From assembly GCF_900186615.1 (NCBI RefSeq), contig NZ_LT896588.1:3593119-3657118 (forward strand): 64,000 nt of DNA. Reading direction: 5' to 3'. The stretch is from Parabacteroides bouchesdurhonensis (GTDB lineage: Bacteria; Bacteroidota; Bacteroidia; Bacteroidales; Tannerellaceae). The notes under the pieces were generated by a model. That model had not been told where the DNA came from, did no database searches, and saw only the letters and a list, made by a program, of their open reading frames with translations. Position numbers and translations under genes: made by a program. The stretch's first letter is position 1; every line of letters starts with the position of its first letter. Of this stretch, positions 25,149 to 34,777 are shown one piece after another.

Positions 25149-26717
25149 ATGAAAGGGTACAGCATATCTATTTTATTGGGATCATTATTTGTTGCTCATT
25201 TCACTGTAAATGCACAGGAATCTAATATCCTTACAAATGAAGTTATACAACCAACATCAACGCAGGTAACAACAGATACAATCCCTCCTGTAGAAATAGA
25301 TGATGCAGACCTTGACAAAGTAATAGATTTGCGTTCTCAATTCGAGAAGCAAAATAAAACCTATACAGCACCAACCGCCCCAAGCGCAAGTCTTCTCCGC
25401 TTTTTGAAGAAGGATGAATTAAATGTATCGGATGAAGCGATGTATTGGGCCCGTTTGGTTCGGGATGCCTCCACTACTTTTAACGAAAACATGACTTTCA
25501 AAGATACAATTATCGTAAACCCATTATTTCTCCCTGTTATTTACAGGGGAGAATACTTGCCAAAAGATTTGAACTTCATAGATAAAGACATTTTTAAAAC
25601 GAAAAAGCTAATTAAACCTTTAATACAAACCGACACTATCTTTAAAGAAGAGTTGGCCGAACGAAAGTTTGAAGAGCAGGCACATCAATATGTAGAAAAT
25701 AATTATCCTACCTATTTCCGTTACTCATTGAGAGACCTTCCAAAGGATGTTGTCAAAACAAAAGAAATAGTAAAAAAGACCTATGAAAAGGATCTTGCTT
25801 TAAAAATTGAAACCGAGGCTGACCTCAATGACGTTTCCGGACCTAACAAATTCATTCCTTCCAGACGTTACTGGACTTCCGGTTTCGAAAGCACCATACA
25901 GTTCGCACAAAACTATATTTCCAAAAACTGGAGCAATGGTGGTAACAGCAACCTGAATATGACAACCCGCCAATACTTCAAATATGATTACAACAAAGAT
26001 AAAATCCGCCTCACCAATGAGATGGAGATAAAATTAAACATGAACACTCTGCCTAGTTCTATAGATACAGTACATGCTTATAAGGTAAATGATGATGTAT
26101 TGCGCCTGCATAGCAACTTTGGTTACAAAGCATTCAATAAATGGTACTATACATTAGACTTTACTTTCAAAACCCAGATGATAAAGAACTTCGCTCAGAA
26201 CAGTGAAAAGATATTGGCCGCATTCCTTTCTCCAATGTCTATCAATATCGGTCTCGGTATGAAATACGACTTGGAAAAGTCATTTAAGGAAAGACATAAA
26301 AAATTGAAATTATCAGTAAACATCGCTCCTGTTTCATATGACTTTATGTACAGTACAAATAAAAGCAATAATATGGATCTGGCCCGTCACGGTTTTAAAC
26401 AGAAAGAGGGAGAAGTTCCTGAAGGAGAAAATCTATATAATAATGTATTGAACCAGATAGGTTCCAAAGTAGAGGCAAATATGGTATTCAGTTTCAACCG
26501 CAATGTAAGTTGGACATCCCGGTTTGTGTACTTTACCAGTTATCATCGCATAAACAGCGAATTTGAAAACACATTGAATTTACAGATCAGTCGCTTCTTC
26601 TCTACTCGTATAAATCTACAAGTTCGATATGATGACGGCGTAGCTCGTACAGATGACTTCAAAAGTTATTTCCAGGTTAATGAGCTACTTAGTTTCGGAT
26701 TTAATTACAAATGGTAA
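25149..26717 (+). CDS. DUF3078-like exported protein, probable outer-membrane barrel
   Basis: A 522-residue exported protein. ATGs at 25143 and 25149 are both possible; the second gives a compact signal peptide (SISILLGSLFVAHFTVNA, cut before QES). Residues 30-230 are soluble and rich in Lys, Asp and Thr. From about 240 the sequence turns into long alternating strands beginning at FIPSRRYWTSGFESTIQFAQ, with SKNWSNGGNSNLN, the pattern of DUF3078 proteins, and ends in an aromatic C-terminus (FGFNYKW). Function unknown. It is monocistronic by position. Confidence 0.8.
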   Translation: MKGYSISILLGSLFVAHFTVNAQESNILTNEVIQPTSTQVTTDTIPPVEIDDADLDKVIDLRSQFEKQNKTYTAPTAPSASLLRFLKKDELNVSDEAMYWARLVRDASTTFNENMTFKDTIIVNPLFLPVIYRGEYLPKDLNFIDKDIFKTKKLIKPLIQTDTIFKEELAERKFEEQAHQYVENNYPTYFRYSLRDLPKDVVKTKEIVKKTYEKDLALKIETEADLNDVSGPNKFIPSRRYWTSGFESTIQFAQNYISKNWSNGGNSNLNMTTRQYFKYDYNKDKIRLTNEMEIKLNMNTLPSSIDTVHAYKVNDDVLRLHSNFGYKAFNKWYYTLDFTFKTQMIKNFAQNSEKILAAFLSPMSINIGLGMKYDLEKSFKERHKKLKLSVNIAPVSYDFMYSTNKSNNMDLARHGFKQKEGEVPEGENLYNNVLNQIGSKVEANMVFSFNRNVSWTSRFVYFTSYHRINSEFENTLNLQISRFFSTRINLQVRYDDGVARTDDFKSYFQVNELLSFGFNYKW

Positions 26718-26780
26718 GCTTCGATATAAGTATTCTCATAATAAACTTTGTTAATAGTGACATAATATCTAAATAATAAC

Positions 26781-26788
26781 TATTTTTG
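26781..26788 (+). promoter_or_regulatory. -7 box of the rseC-rnf operon
   Basis: TATTTTTG matches the consensus, 31 bases before the ATG at 26819. The rnf genes follow with very short gaps, so this is the likely main promoter. Confidence 0.5.
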
Positions 26789-26818
26789 CCTCGGTTTTGC
26801 AATGTCGAGATTACAAAT

Positions 26819-27238
26819 ATGAGCAATAACATAAATCATACCGGGGTAATTGAAAAGATAGAAGGAAACCTCGTCTTTGTTAGAATAACACAGCAGTCGG
26901 CTTGTTCCGGATGCCATGCCAAATCGATGTGCACAGCATCTGAAAGCAAAGATAAAATTATTGAAGTTCCCGACTATTCCGGTAAATTTTCGGTAAACGA
27001 AAACGTTATTATTTGTGGGCAAAGTTCATTAGGGCTTCAAGCCGTATTGCTGGCATTTATCTTTCCGCTGATTTTAATAGTTGCAATCATTGCAACAGGT
27101 AACATTTTATTATGGAAAGAAGCCACCAGTGGAATATGTAGTCTTACATTATTAGCAGTATATTATTGTATATTATACTTTTTACGCGATAAACTAAAAA
27201 AACGATTCATATTTACTTTGAAAAAACTTAATCAATAA
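26819..27238 (+). CDS. rseC: RseC/RsxC-associated SoxR-reducing-type protein
   Basis: A 139-residue membrane protein. Start at 26819: earlier in-frame codons at 26786 would add 11 unlikely residues. The N-terminal soluble part has the cysteine cluster of the RseC family (SACSGCHAKSMC). Two membrane helices follow at about 72-120. In many bacteria this protein accompanies the Rnf/Rsx complex, as here, where rnfB begins 7 bases later. It is thought to help deliver electrons or assemble the complex; the exact role is unknown. Confidence 0.85.
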   Translation: MSNNINHTGVIEKIEGNLVFVRITQQSACSGCHAKSMCTASESKDKIIEVPDYSGKFSVNENVIICGQSSLGLQAVLLAFIFPLILIVAIIATGNILLWKEATSGICSLTLLAVYYCILYFLRDKLKKRFIFTLKKLNQ

Positions 27239-27244
27239 CATATC

Positions 27245-28177
27245 ATGATTTTAATTGCCGTTATTTCATTAGGAGTTATTGGAGCAGTCGGTGCTTTGTT
27301 TCTTTACGCCGCCTCCAAGAAGTTTGAAGTGTACGAAGACCCCCGTATAGCACAGGTTCAGGAGGTTTTGCCGGGTGCAAATTGCGGAGGTTGCGGATTT
27401 CCGGGATGTGCCGGATTTGCCGGAGCTTGCGTAAAAGCCGATACTTTAGACGGACTCCTTTGTCCGGTTGGCGGTGCATCGGTAATGGATAAAGTTGCGA
27501 CTATCTTAGGTAAAGAAGCAGGAAACGCAGAACCTATGATAGCCGTTGTTCGTTGTAACGGAACATGTTCAGCCCGTCCTCGCACCAACCAATATGACGG
27601 GGCACAAAGTTGTGCCATAGCCTCTACACTATACGGAGGAGAAACAGGTTGTTCTTTTGGCTGTCTAGGCTATGGAGACTGTGTAAAGGTTTGTAATTTC
27701 GATGCTATTCATGTCAATCCTGAAACCGGATTAGCAGAAGTGGATGAAGATAAATGCACATCTTGTGGTGCTTGTGTAAAAGCCTGCCCGAAGAGTATTA
27801 TCGAGTTACGGAAAAAGGGGCCGAAATCCCGTCGTATCTATGTAAGTTGCGTAAACAAAGACAAAGGGGCTATTGCCCGGAAAGCATGTTCCAACGCATG
27901 TATCGGTTGCGGAAAATGTGAAAAGGAATGTCCGTTCGAAGCAATTACCGTAACAAACAATTTAGCTTATATCGACTACACAAAATGCCGTTTATGTCGT
28001 AAATGTGTAGCGGTTTGTCCTACAGGGGCAATCCATGAGTTAAATTTTCCACCTAAAAAAGAAGCAACAACAGAGGCAAAAGCTTCCGCAGCAAAACCTG
28101 CTCCGGTAGAAAAAGCACAGGAAGCAAAAGAAACTGTAGCTCCGCAGCAAGAAATGATAAAAGAAAAAATAAACTAA
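27245..28177 (+). CDS. rnfB: Electron transport complex subunit RnfB
   Basis: The ferredoxin-accepting subunit of the Na+-pumping Rnf complex. One N-terminal membrane helix (residues 1-24) is followed by the Fe-S domain (CGGCGFPGC at about 46-54). A run of ferredoxin-type clusters comes after (CLGYGDCVKVC, CTSCGACVKAC, CIGCGKCEKEC, CRLCRKCVAVC). This is the long, multi-cluster RnfB seen in Bacteroidetes and clostridia. The last 35 residues are an Ala/Lys/Glu-rich tail. 310 residues. Confidence 0.95.
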   Translation: MILIAVISLGVIGAVGALFLYAASKKFEVYEDPRIAQVQEVLPGANCGGCGFPGCAGFAGACVKADTLDGLLCPVGGASVMDKVATILGKEAGNAEPMIAVVRCNGTCSARPRTNQYDGAQSCAIASTLYGGETGCSFGCLGYGDCVKVCNFDAIHVNPETGLAEVDEDKCTSCGACVKACPKSIIELRKKGPKSRRIYVSCVNKDKGAIARKACSNACIGCGKCEKECPFEAITVTNNLAYIDYTKCRLCRKCVAVCPTGAIHELNFPPKKEATTEAKASAAKPAPVEKAQEAKETVAPQQEMIKEKIN

Positions 28178-28193
28178 AATAAAATCTAATAGT

Positions 28194-29525
28194 ATGCTCA
28201 GGACATTTCGAATCGGAGGTATACATCCACCCGAGAATAAACTGTCTGCCGGTAAAAAGATCACAGCATTGGCTATACCTAAGCAGGTTATTATACCATT
28301 AGGGCAGCACATCGGAGCACCGGCAGTAGCTATCGTCAAAAAGGGTGACCAGGTAAAGGTCGGTACGCTGCTAGCTAAAGCCGGAGGTTTTGTATCGGCA
28401 AATATCCATTCCTCGGTTTCCGGCAAAGTAAATAAAATAGATAACGCACTTGACGCAAGCGGTTATAGACGTCCCGCTATATATATAGACGTAGAAGGAG
28501 ATGAGTGGGAAGATTCCATAGACCGTAGCGAAACACTAGTGAAAGATTGCTCCCTTTCGGCAAAAGAAATAGTAGATAAAATCGCCACAGCCGGAATCGT
28601 AGGCTTGGGGGGCGCAACCTTCCCTACTCAGGTAAAGCTTACTCCTCCACCGGGAAACAAAGCAGAAATAGTTATTATCAATGCTGTAGAATGTGAGCCA
28701 TACCTGACGTCCGACCATTCCCTGATGATGGAAAAAGGAGAACAAATATTGGTAGGTGTAAGTCTGCTGATGAAAGCGGTAAATGTGAATAAAGCCATTA
28801 TCGGTATTGAGAATAACAAACCGGACGCCATTGCACATTTACAAAAGCTGGCAGTTAATTTCAACGGAATAGAAATCATGCCTTTGAAAGTACAATATCC
28901 GCAAGGAGGCGAAAAACAATTAATAGATGCAGTTATTCGCCGTCAGGTAAAAAGCGGAGCGTTGCCCATTTCTGCCGGAGCAGTTGTTCAAAATGTAGGT
29001 ACTGCATACGCAGTATATGAAGCTGTACAAAAAAACAAACCTCTCTTTGAACGTGTCGTTACGGTAACAGGTAAAGCCGTTACTAGTCCATCCAACTTAT
29101 TAGTACGTATAGGAACACCCATTCAAGCGTTAATAGATGCTGCGGGCGGGCTTCCCGAAAACACAGGTAAGATTATAGGAGGTGGCCCTATGATGGGAAA
29201 AGCATTGGTAAGCGCAGATGTTCCGGTTACTAAAGGCAGTTCCGGTGTACTTATTCTAAATAAAGAAGAATCCATCCGCAAACCTATGCACGATTGTATT
29301 CGCTGCGCCAAATGTGTAGATGTATGCCCTATGGGACTCAATCCGGCTTTCTTAATGCGCTCCACTGTATTTGAAAACTGGGAAACAGCAGAAAAGGATT
29401 ATATAACAGACTGTATAGAATGTGGCTCATGTAGTTATACCTGTCCGGCTAACCGCCCGTTGCTGGATTATATCCGTATGGGTAAAGGTAAAGTGATGGG
29501 TATTATCAGAGCAAGAAAGTCATAA
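28194..29525 (+). CDS. rnfC: Electron transport complex subunit RnfC
   Basis: A peripheral subunit that receives or delivers electrons from NADH and carries FMN and two [4Fe-4S] clusters. The N-terminal barrel-sandwich domain (residues about 30-100) and the FMN/NADH-binding domain (VGLGGATFPTQVKL, then NAVECEPYLTSDHSLM) are like complex I NuoF. The C-terminal clusters are CIRCAKCVDVCP and CIECGSCSYTCP. 443 residues, standard length. It starts 16 bases past rnfB. Confidence 0.96.
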   Translation: MLRTFRIGGIHPPENKLSAGKKITALAIPKQVIIPLGQHIGAPAVAIVKKGDQVKVGTLLAKAGGFVSANIHSSVSGKVNKIDNALDASGYRRPAIYIDVEGDEWEDSIDRSETLVKDCSLSAKEIVDKIATAGIVGLGGATFPTQVKLTPPPGNKAEIVIINAVECEPYLTSDHSLMMEKGEQILVGVSLLMKAVNVNKAIIGIENNKPDAIAHLQKLAVNFNGIEIMPLKVQYPQGGEKQLIDAVIRRQVKSGALPISAGAVVQNVGTAYAVYEAVQKNKPLFERVVTVTGKAVTSPSNLLVRIGTPIQALIDAAGGLPENTGKIIGGGPMMGKALVSADVPVTKGSSGVLILNKEESIRKPMHDCIRCAKCVDVCPMGLNPAFLMRSTVFENWETAEKDYITDCIECGSCSYTCPANRPLLDYIRMGKGKVMGIIRARKS

Positions 29526-29536
29526 AAAAGAGCAAT

Positions 29537-30508
29537 ATGGAAAACAAATTATACGTATCGCCTTCTCCGCATATACACGGAGGAGACAGCATAAGCAAAA
29601 ACATGTACGGTGTACTGATTGCCCTTGTTCCGGCTTTCCTAGTATCGCTTTATTTCTTTGGGCTCGGGGCACTGATTGTTACAATTATATCTATAGTATC
29701 CTGCCTTGCATTTGAATATCTGATCCAGAAGTTCCTGATGAAAAAGGAACCGACATTATGCGACGGTTCAGCCTTGTTAACAGGTGTGCTACTCGCTTTT
29801 AACTTACCATCAAATCTCCCGGCATGGATCATCATAATCGGGGCATTGGCAGCTATCGGTATTGGTAAAATGTCTTTTGGAGGACTTGGTAACAATATCT
29901 TTAACCCGGCATTGGTAGGACGTGTATTTCTGTTGATCTCATTTCCGGCACAGATGACTACATGGCCGGTAGTTGACGCATTAAACGTTTTTCCAATGAC
30001 ATATACAGATGCCACTACGGGAGCAACAGTATTGTCATTAATGAATGAAGGCGTTTTAGATAAATTGCCTAGCATAAGCAACATGCTTGTAGGAAATATG
30101 GGAGGAAGTTTAGGTGAAGTAAGTGCCATCGCATTAATATTGGGGCTTCTTTACATGCTATGGAAAAAGATCATTACATGGCATATACCAATATCCATCC
30201 TTGTAACTGTTTTTGTATTTACAGGCATCATGCATTTGGTTAACCCGGTACAATATGCAAGCCCGTTCGTCCATCTGCTATCCGGAGGCTTGATGTTGGG
30301 AGCTATCTTTATGGCGACTGACTATGTAACATCTCCAATGAGTAAAAATGGCATGCTTGTTTACGGTGTAGGTATAGGCATCCTAACCACAGTAATCCGC
30401 CTGTTCGGTTCATATCCGGAAGGCATGTCTTTTGCTATTCTGATTATGAATGCATTTACTCCGTTAATTAACAGTTATATCAAACCTAAACATTTCGGAG
30501 GGAAGTAA
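29537..30508 (+). CDS. rnfD: Electron transport complex subunit RnfD
   Basis: A membrane subunit of the Rnf pump with eight to ten helices and a covalently attached FMN. The flavin site is visible as TTGATVLS at about residues 155-162, where the Thr carries the phosphoester-linked FMN. The N-terminal YVSPSPHIHGGDSISKNMYG is typical of the family. 323 residues. Gaps of 11 bases to rnfC and 2 bases to rnfG. Confidence 0.96.
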   Translation: MENKLYVSPSPHIHGGDSISKNMYGVLIALVPAFLVSLYFFGLGALIVTIISIVSCLAFEYLIQKFLMKKEPTLCDGSALLTGVLLAFNLPSNLPAWIIIIGALAAIGIGKMSFGGLGNNIFNPALVGRVFLLISFPAQMTTWPVVDALNVFPMTYTDATTGATVLSLMNEGVLDKLPSISNMLVGNMGGSLGEVSAIALILGLLYMLWKKIITWHIPISILVTVFVFTGIMHLVNPVQYASPFVHLLSGGLMLGAIFMATDYVTSPMSKNGMLVYGVGIGILTTVIRLFGSYPEGMSFAILIMNAFTPLINSYIKPKHFGGK

Positions 30509-30510
30509 GC

Positions 30511-31146
30511 ATGGCAAAGTTAAAATCAACATTACTAAATATGCTTCTGTCGCTGACTATTATATGTCTGGCAGCAGGAGCAATACTAGCAGGTGTAAAT
30601 ATGTACACCACAGGCCCGATTGCCGCTTCTAAAGCAGCCGCGTTACAAAATGCTATCCGGCAAGTAGTTCCGGAATTTGACAATAACCCGACGGAAGAAG
30701 CCTACAAAGCTCCTACCTCCGAAGGTGATTCCCTTACAATCTATCCGGCAATGAAAGACGGCAAATTTGTCGGCGCCGCCGTAGAAAGCAACACGAAGAA
30801 AGGATTTGGAGGAGAGATAAAAGTTATAGCCGGTTTCGATCCCCAAGGCAAATTAATAAACTATTCCGTGTTGCAACATTCCGAAACACCCGGTTTAGGT
30901 TCGAAGATGCAAGAATGGTTCCGTACGGATAAGAACAAGCAAAGCATAATAGGCCGTTCATTGTCTAACGGCGGTTTGTCTGTGACAAAAGACGGTGGAG
31001 ACGTAGACGCCATTACTGCCGCTACAATTTCCAGCCGTGCATTTCTGGATGCTGTTAACCGTGCATACAGTGCCTATAAAGGAGGAGCAGACAGTACAAG
31101 CGGTGCCACTACTAAAATTAAAGAAGAAGAAGGAGGTGACAAATGA
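30511..31146 (+). CDS. rnfG: Electron transport complex subunit RnfG
   Basis: A periplasm-facing subunit with a second covalently bound FMN. One membrane helix (residues 8-30) is followed by the FMN-binding domain. The flavinylation motif lies at about residues 165-172 (DAITAATIS). A second, similar motif (TSGATT) occurs near the C-terminus. Its stop codon overlaps the rnfE start in an ATGA, so the two are translated together. 211 residues. Confidence 0.95.
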   Translation: MAKLKSTLLNMLLSLTIICLAAGAILAGVNMYTTGPIAASKAAALQNAIRQVVPEFDNNPTEEAYKAPTSEGDSLTIYPAMKDGKFVGAAVESNTKKGFGGEIKVIAGFDPQGKLINYSVLQHSETPGLGSKMQEWFRTDKNKQSIIGRSLSNGGLSVTKDGGDVDAITAATISSRAFLDAVNRAYSAYKGGADSTSGATTKIKEEEGGDK

Positions 31147-31727
31147 GCAATATGAAAATATTGATGAATGGTATCATCAAAGAAAACCCCACATTCGTTT
31201 TATTGCTGGGTATGTGTCCTACATTAGGTACAACCTCTTCCGCGCTAAACGGTATGAGTATGGGATTGGCTACGATGTTTGTACTAATCTGTTCAAACTT
31301 TGTAATTTCAGCCCTGAAAAACCTGATACCTGATATGGTTCGTATTCCGGCTTACATTGTAGTTATCGCTACGTTTGTAACCGTTGTACAGATGTGTATG
31401 GAAGCATTCGTTCCGGCACTGTATGCCAGCTTGGGATTATTCATTCCTCTGATTGTAGTAAACTGTATTGTGTTAGGACGTGCCGAAGCATTTGCGGCTA
31501 AGAACCGTATTGTTCCTTCCATTTTCGACGGTATCGGCATGGGACTAGGATTTACATTGGCACTCACATTACTGGGAGCCATCCGTGAGATGTTGGGAAC
31601 AGGCAAATTCTTTGGATTCGCTTTCATGCCCGAAGAATATGGCTCACTGATCTTTGTATTGGCCCCGGGTGCATTTATCGCTTTGGGATATTTAATTGCT
31701 ATTGTAGATAAACTCCGCAAGGCTTGA
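31143..31727 (+). CDS. rnfE: Electron transport complex subunit RnfE
   Basis: A polytopic membrane subunit of the Rnf pump, homologous to RnfA and to the NqrD/NqrE subunits of the Na+-translocating quinone reductase. Six hydrophobic helices; the start GIIKENPTFVLLLGMCPTLG contains the conserved Cys region that holds the membrane-embedded Fe-S cluster shared with RnfA. 194 residues. Confidence 0.96.
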   Translation: MSNMKILMNGIIKENPTFVLLLGMCPTLGTTSSALNGMSMGLATMFVLICSNFVISALKNLIPDMVRIPAYIVVIATFVTVVQMCMEAFVPALYASLGLFIPLIVVNCIVLGRAEAFAAKNRIVPSIFDGIGMGLGFTLALTLLGAIREMLGTGKFFGFAFMPEEYGSLIFVLAPGAFIALGYLIAIVDKLRKA

Positions 31728-31745
31728 TTATAAAACACGAACAAC

Positions 31746-32318
31746 ATGGAATATATACTTATATTTATAGCCGCTGTATTCGTAAACAACGTAGTACTGG
31801 CACAGTTTTTAGGAATCTGTCCGTTTCTGGGTGTTTCCAAGAAAGTAGAAACGGCTGCAGGCATGGGAGCCGCTGTTACCTTCGTACTCACTATAGCGAC
31901 GATTGTAACATTTCTGGTGCAAAAATACGTTCTGGACGTATTTGATCTTGGCTTCATGCAAACAATCAGCTTCATCCTGATTATTGCGGCATTGGTACAG
32001 ATGGTGGAGATCATTCTGAAAAAAGTCTCGCCGGCTTTGTATCAAGCCCTGGGTGTATTTCTCCCACTGATCACCACCAACTGCTGTATTCTGGGTGTTG
32101 CCATCCTTGTAATACAAAAAGAGTATAATTTATTGGAGTCTGTAGTATATGCAATATCAACTGCTATTGGATTTGCGCTAGCTTTAGTTATCTTTGCAGG
32201 GATTCGTGAGCAATTAGCTATGACACGCGTTCCGGAGGGAATGAAAGGCACTCCTATCGCATTAATCACGGCAGGTCTGTTAGCCATGGCATTCATGGGA
32301 TTCTCAGGTATTGGATAA
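31746..32318 (+). CDS. rnfA: Electron transport complex subunit RnfA
   Basis: The last Rnf subunit, polytopic, paralogous to RnfE. The segment [20 protein letters not shown] carries the conserved Cys that, with RnfE, binds the intramembrane Fe-S cluster. A second conserved Cys lies in TTNCCILG. 190 residues, usual length. It closes the rnfBCDGEA order; galE follows 26 bases later on the same strand. Confidence 0.96.
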   Translation: MEYILIFIAAVFVNNVVLAQFLGICPFLGVSKKVETAAGMGAAVTFVLTIATIVTFLVQKYVLDVFDLGFMQTISFILIIAALVQMVEIILKKVSPALYQALGVFLPLITTNCCILGVAILVIQKEYNLLESVVYAISTAIGFALALVIFAGIREQLAMTRVPEGMKGTPIALITAGLLAMAFMGFSGIG

Positions 32319-32344
32319 TTATTACCAATCTAAATAACACTAGA

Positions 32345-33385
32345 ATGAAGCAGAAGATTTTAGTAGCCGGAGGAACAGGCTACATAGGCTCTCACACTAC
32401 CGTTGAACTGCAAAATGCAGGCTACGAAGTTGTCATTATCGACGACTTGTCCAACTCCAACGTAGAAGTACTTGACGGCATCGAAAAGATTACAGGCATT
32501 CGTCCCGAATTTATCAAACTGGACCTGAAAGATAAAGAAGGTACACGCGAAGTACTGAAAGCCCATCCGGGTATTAAAGGTATTATCCTTTTTGCAGCCA
32601 GCAAAGCCGTTGGCGAATCTGTTCAGATGCCATTGAAATACTATCGTAACAATATCGTTACCCTGATTAACCTGCTTGAACTGATGCCTGAATTTGGCGT
32701 AGAAGGAATTGTGTTCTCATCATCGTGCACCGTTTACGGTCAGCCCGATCCTGAAAATCTGCCTGTTACGGAAGACGCACCTATCAAACCCGCTATGTCT
32801 CCTTATGGCAACACAAAACAGATTAATGAAGAAATTATACGGGATACAATCCATGCAGGTGCTCCGTTCAAAAGTATTTTACTCCGTTATTTTAACCCGA
32901 TAGGCGCCCATCCGAGTGCAGAAATAGGAGAATTACCTAATGGCATTCCGCAGAACCTAATCCCTTACTTGACACAAACGGCTATTGGAATCCGCAAGGA
33001 ACTAAGCGTCTTTGGAGACGATTATAATACTCCCGACGGTTCATGTATACGCGACTATATCAATGTGGTAGACCTTGCCAAGGCACATGTTATTGCGATG
33101 GACCGTATGTTGCAGAACAAGGCAGACGAAAATGTGGAAGTGTTCAACTTGGGAACCGGACGCGGTGTATCCGTTCTTGAACTGATCAAAACATTTGAAG
33201 AAGGAACCGGAGTTAAAGTTCCCCACAAAATTGTAGGACGCAGAGAGGGTGATATCGAGAAGGTATGGGCCAATCCGGAACGTGCAAACAAAGTGTTGGG
33301 CTGGACGGCTAAAGAAACACTTGTAGACACTCTGAGATCCGCGTGGAACTGGCAAAAAAGACTGAGAGAACGTGGTATACAATAA
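32345..33385 (+). CDS. galE: UDP-glucose 4-epimerase
   Basis: Interconverts UDP-glucose and UDP-galactose (some homologues also the N-acetyl forms). NAD-binding GGTGYIGSH at residues 9-17, the catalytic Ser/Thr in SSSCTVYG and the YxxxK pair in SPYGNTKQ are all present, and the length (346) is typical. It lies 26 bases behind rnfA and may share the transcript; a strong terminator follows. Confidence 0.95.
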   Translation: MKQKILVAGGTGYIGSHTTVELQNAGYEVVIIDDLSNSNVEVLDGIEKITGIRPEFIKLDLKDKEGTREVLKAHPGIKGIILFAASKAVGESVQMPLKYYRNNIVTLINLLELMPEFGVEGIVFSSSCTVYGQPDPENLPVTEDAPIKPAMSPYGNTKQINEEIIRDTIHAGAPFKSILLRYFNPIGAHPSAEIGELPNGIPQNLIPYLTQTAIGIRKELSVFGDDYNTPDGSCIRDYINVVDLAKAHVIAMDRMLQNKADENVEVFNLGTGRGVSVLELIKTFEEGTGVKVPHKIVGRREGDIEKVWANPERANKVLGWTAKETLVDTLRSAWNWQKRLRERGIQ

Positions 33386-33427
33386 TTCCACAACTGAACT
33401 CAAGTTAGAAACAGGAAGATTATAAAA

Positions 33428-33459
33428 AGGGCGGAGATTCATTGTGAATCATCCGCCCT
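33428..33459. terminator. galE / DUF1015 bidirectional terminator
   Basis: AGGGCGGA (33428-33435) pairs with TCCGCCCT (33452-33459), extended inward by GATTCA/TGAATC with a bulge. It lies between the convergent galE and DUF1015 genes. Confidence 0.8.
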
Positions 33460-33500
33460 CTCTTTTATCATCGATTATTCCCTGTAGGGAAATTGTCCAG

Positions 33501-34748
33501 TCAGGATAACTTGTGGATGACGAGTCCCGAACGCAACTTGGGTTCAAACCAAGTCGTCTTAGGAGGCATTATATTACCGGTATCGGCAATATCCATCAGT
33601 TGCTTCATGGTAACAGGATACAATGCCAACGCAACCTTCATTTCACCACTATCCACACGGCGCTTTAATTCACCCAGCCCACGTATACCACCAACAAAGT
33701 CAATACGCTTATCCGAACGCAGGTCTTTAATTCCTAATATTTCATCCAATATCAGATTGGAGGATATTGTAACATCAAGCACTCCTATCGGATCACTGTC
33801 ATTATAGGTTCCTTGCTTCGCCGTTAGTGAATACCATTTACCGCCCAAATACAGGGAAAAGTTGTGGAGAGCATTTGGTTTATATATCTCAGCTCCTTTT
33901 TCTTCGACAACAAAGTTTTTAGACAATTTATCCAAAAACTGAGCATCTGTCAACCCATTGAGGTCTTTCACTACACGATTATAATCAATAATGGTGAGTT
34001 GGTTAGCAGGGAAACAAACCGCCATAAAATAATTATATTCCTCGTTGCCTCTATGATTCGGATTTTGTTTAGCCTTTTCTGCACCCACCAATGCGGCAGC
34101 AGCCGACCGGTGATGTCCGTCAGCAATGTATAAAGCTGGCATAGCTGCAAAAAGCTCCGTGATACGGACAATATCGGCTTCATCATCAATCGTCCAGAAT
34201 GTATGACCAAAACCATCCAGCTTCGCAACAAAATCATATTCGGGAGCTTTAGCTGTATATTTTTTCACAATTGCATCCAGTTCAGCATTATCAGGATATG
34301 CAAAAAACACGGGTTCAATATTGGCATTATTGACGCGAACATGTTTCATGCGGTCTTCTTCCTTGTCACGACGTGTCAATTCATGTTTCTTGATAACACC
34401 ATTCATATAATCCGGAACATAGGCGCCAACAACCAAACCGTATTGTGTCTTACCGTTCATCGTTTGGGCATAGACGTAATACATTTCCTTATTGTCTTGT
34501 ACCAACCAGCCTTTATCCTGAAATTTCAAAAAGTTCTCTGCTGCCTTCTCGTAAACAGCCGGATCGTGTTCGTCTGTCCCCTCCGGAAAATCTATCTCAG
34601 GCTTGATGATATGGTATAATGATTTTTCATTACCTTTTGCTTCCTCACGTGCTTCTTCTGAGTTTAATACATCATAAGGACGCGATGCAACTTGTTCTAC
34701 CAGATCTTTTGGAGGTCGGATTCCTTTAAAAGGTTTAATAACAGCCAT
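33501..34748 (-). CDS. DUF1015 family protein
   Basis: A 415-residue cytosolic protein of the DUF1015 family (Bacteroidetes and others), often encoded beside serA. N-terminal KPFKGIRPPKDLVEQVASRP and central YIADGHHRSAAA are typical. A conserved HHR motif suggests a nuclease or phosphoesterase-like centre, but no activity is established. It is the third gene of serC-serA-DUF1015, 29 bases after serA, so a link with serine synthesis is likely but unproven. Confidence 0.85.
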   Translation of the reverse strand: MAVIKPFKGIRPPKDLVEQVASRPYDVLNSEEAREEAKGNEKSLYHIIKPEIDFPEGTDEHDPAVYEKAAENFLKFQDKGWLVQDNKEMYYVYAQTMNGKTQYGLVVGAYVPDYMNGVIKKHELTRRDKEEDRMKHVRVNNANIEPVFFAYPDNAELDAIVKKYTAKAPEYDFVAKLDGFGHTFWTIDDEADIVRITELFAAMPALYIADGHHRSAAAALVGAEKAKQNPNHRGNEEYNYFMAVCFPANQLTIIDYNRVVKDLNGLTDAQFLDKLSKNFVVEEKGAEIYKPNALHNFSLYLGGKWYSLTAKQGTYNDSDPIGVLDVTISSNLILDEILGIKDLRSDKRIDFVGGIRGLGELKRRVDSGEMKVALALYPVTMKQLMDIADTGNIMPPKTTWFEPKLRSGLVIHKLS

Positions 34749-34777
34749 AATAAGGTGTGTTTTAAATATTATAAGGA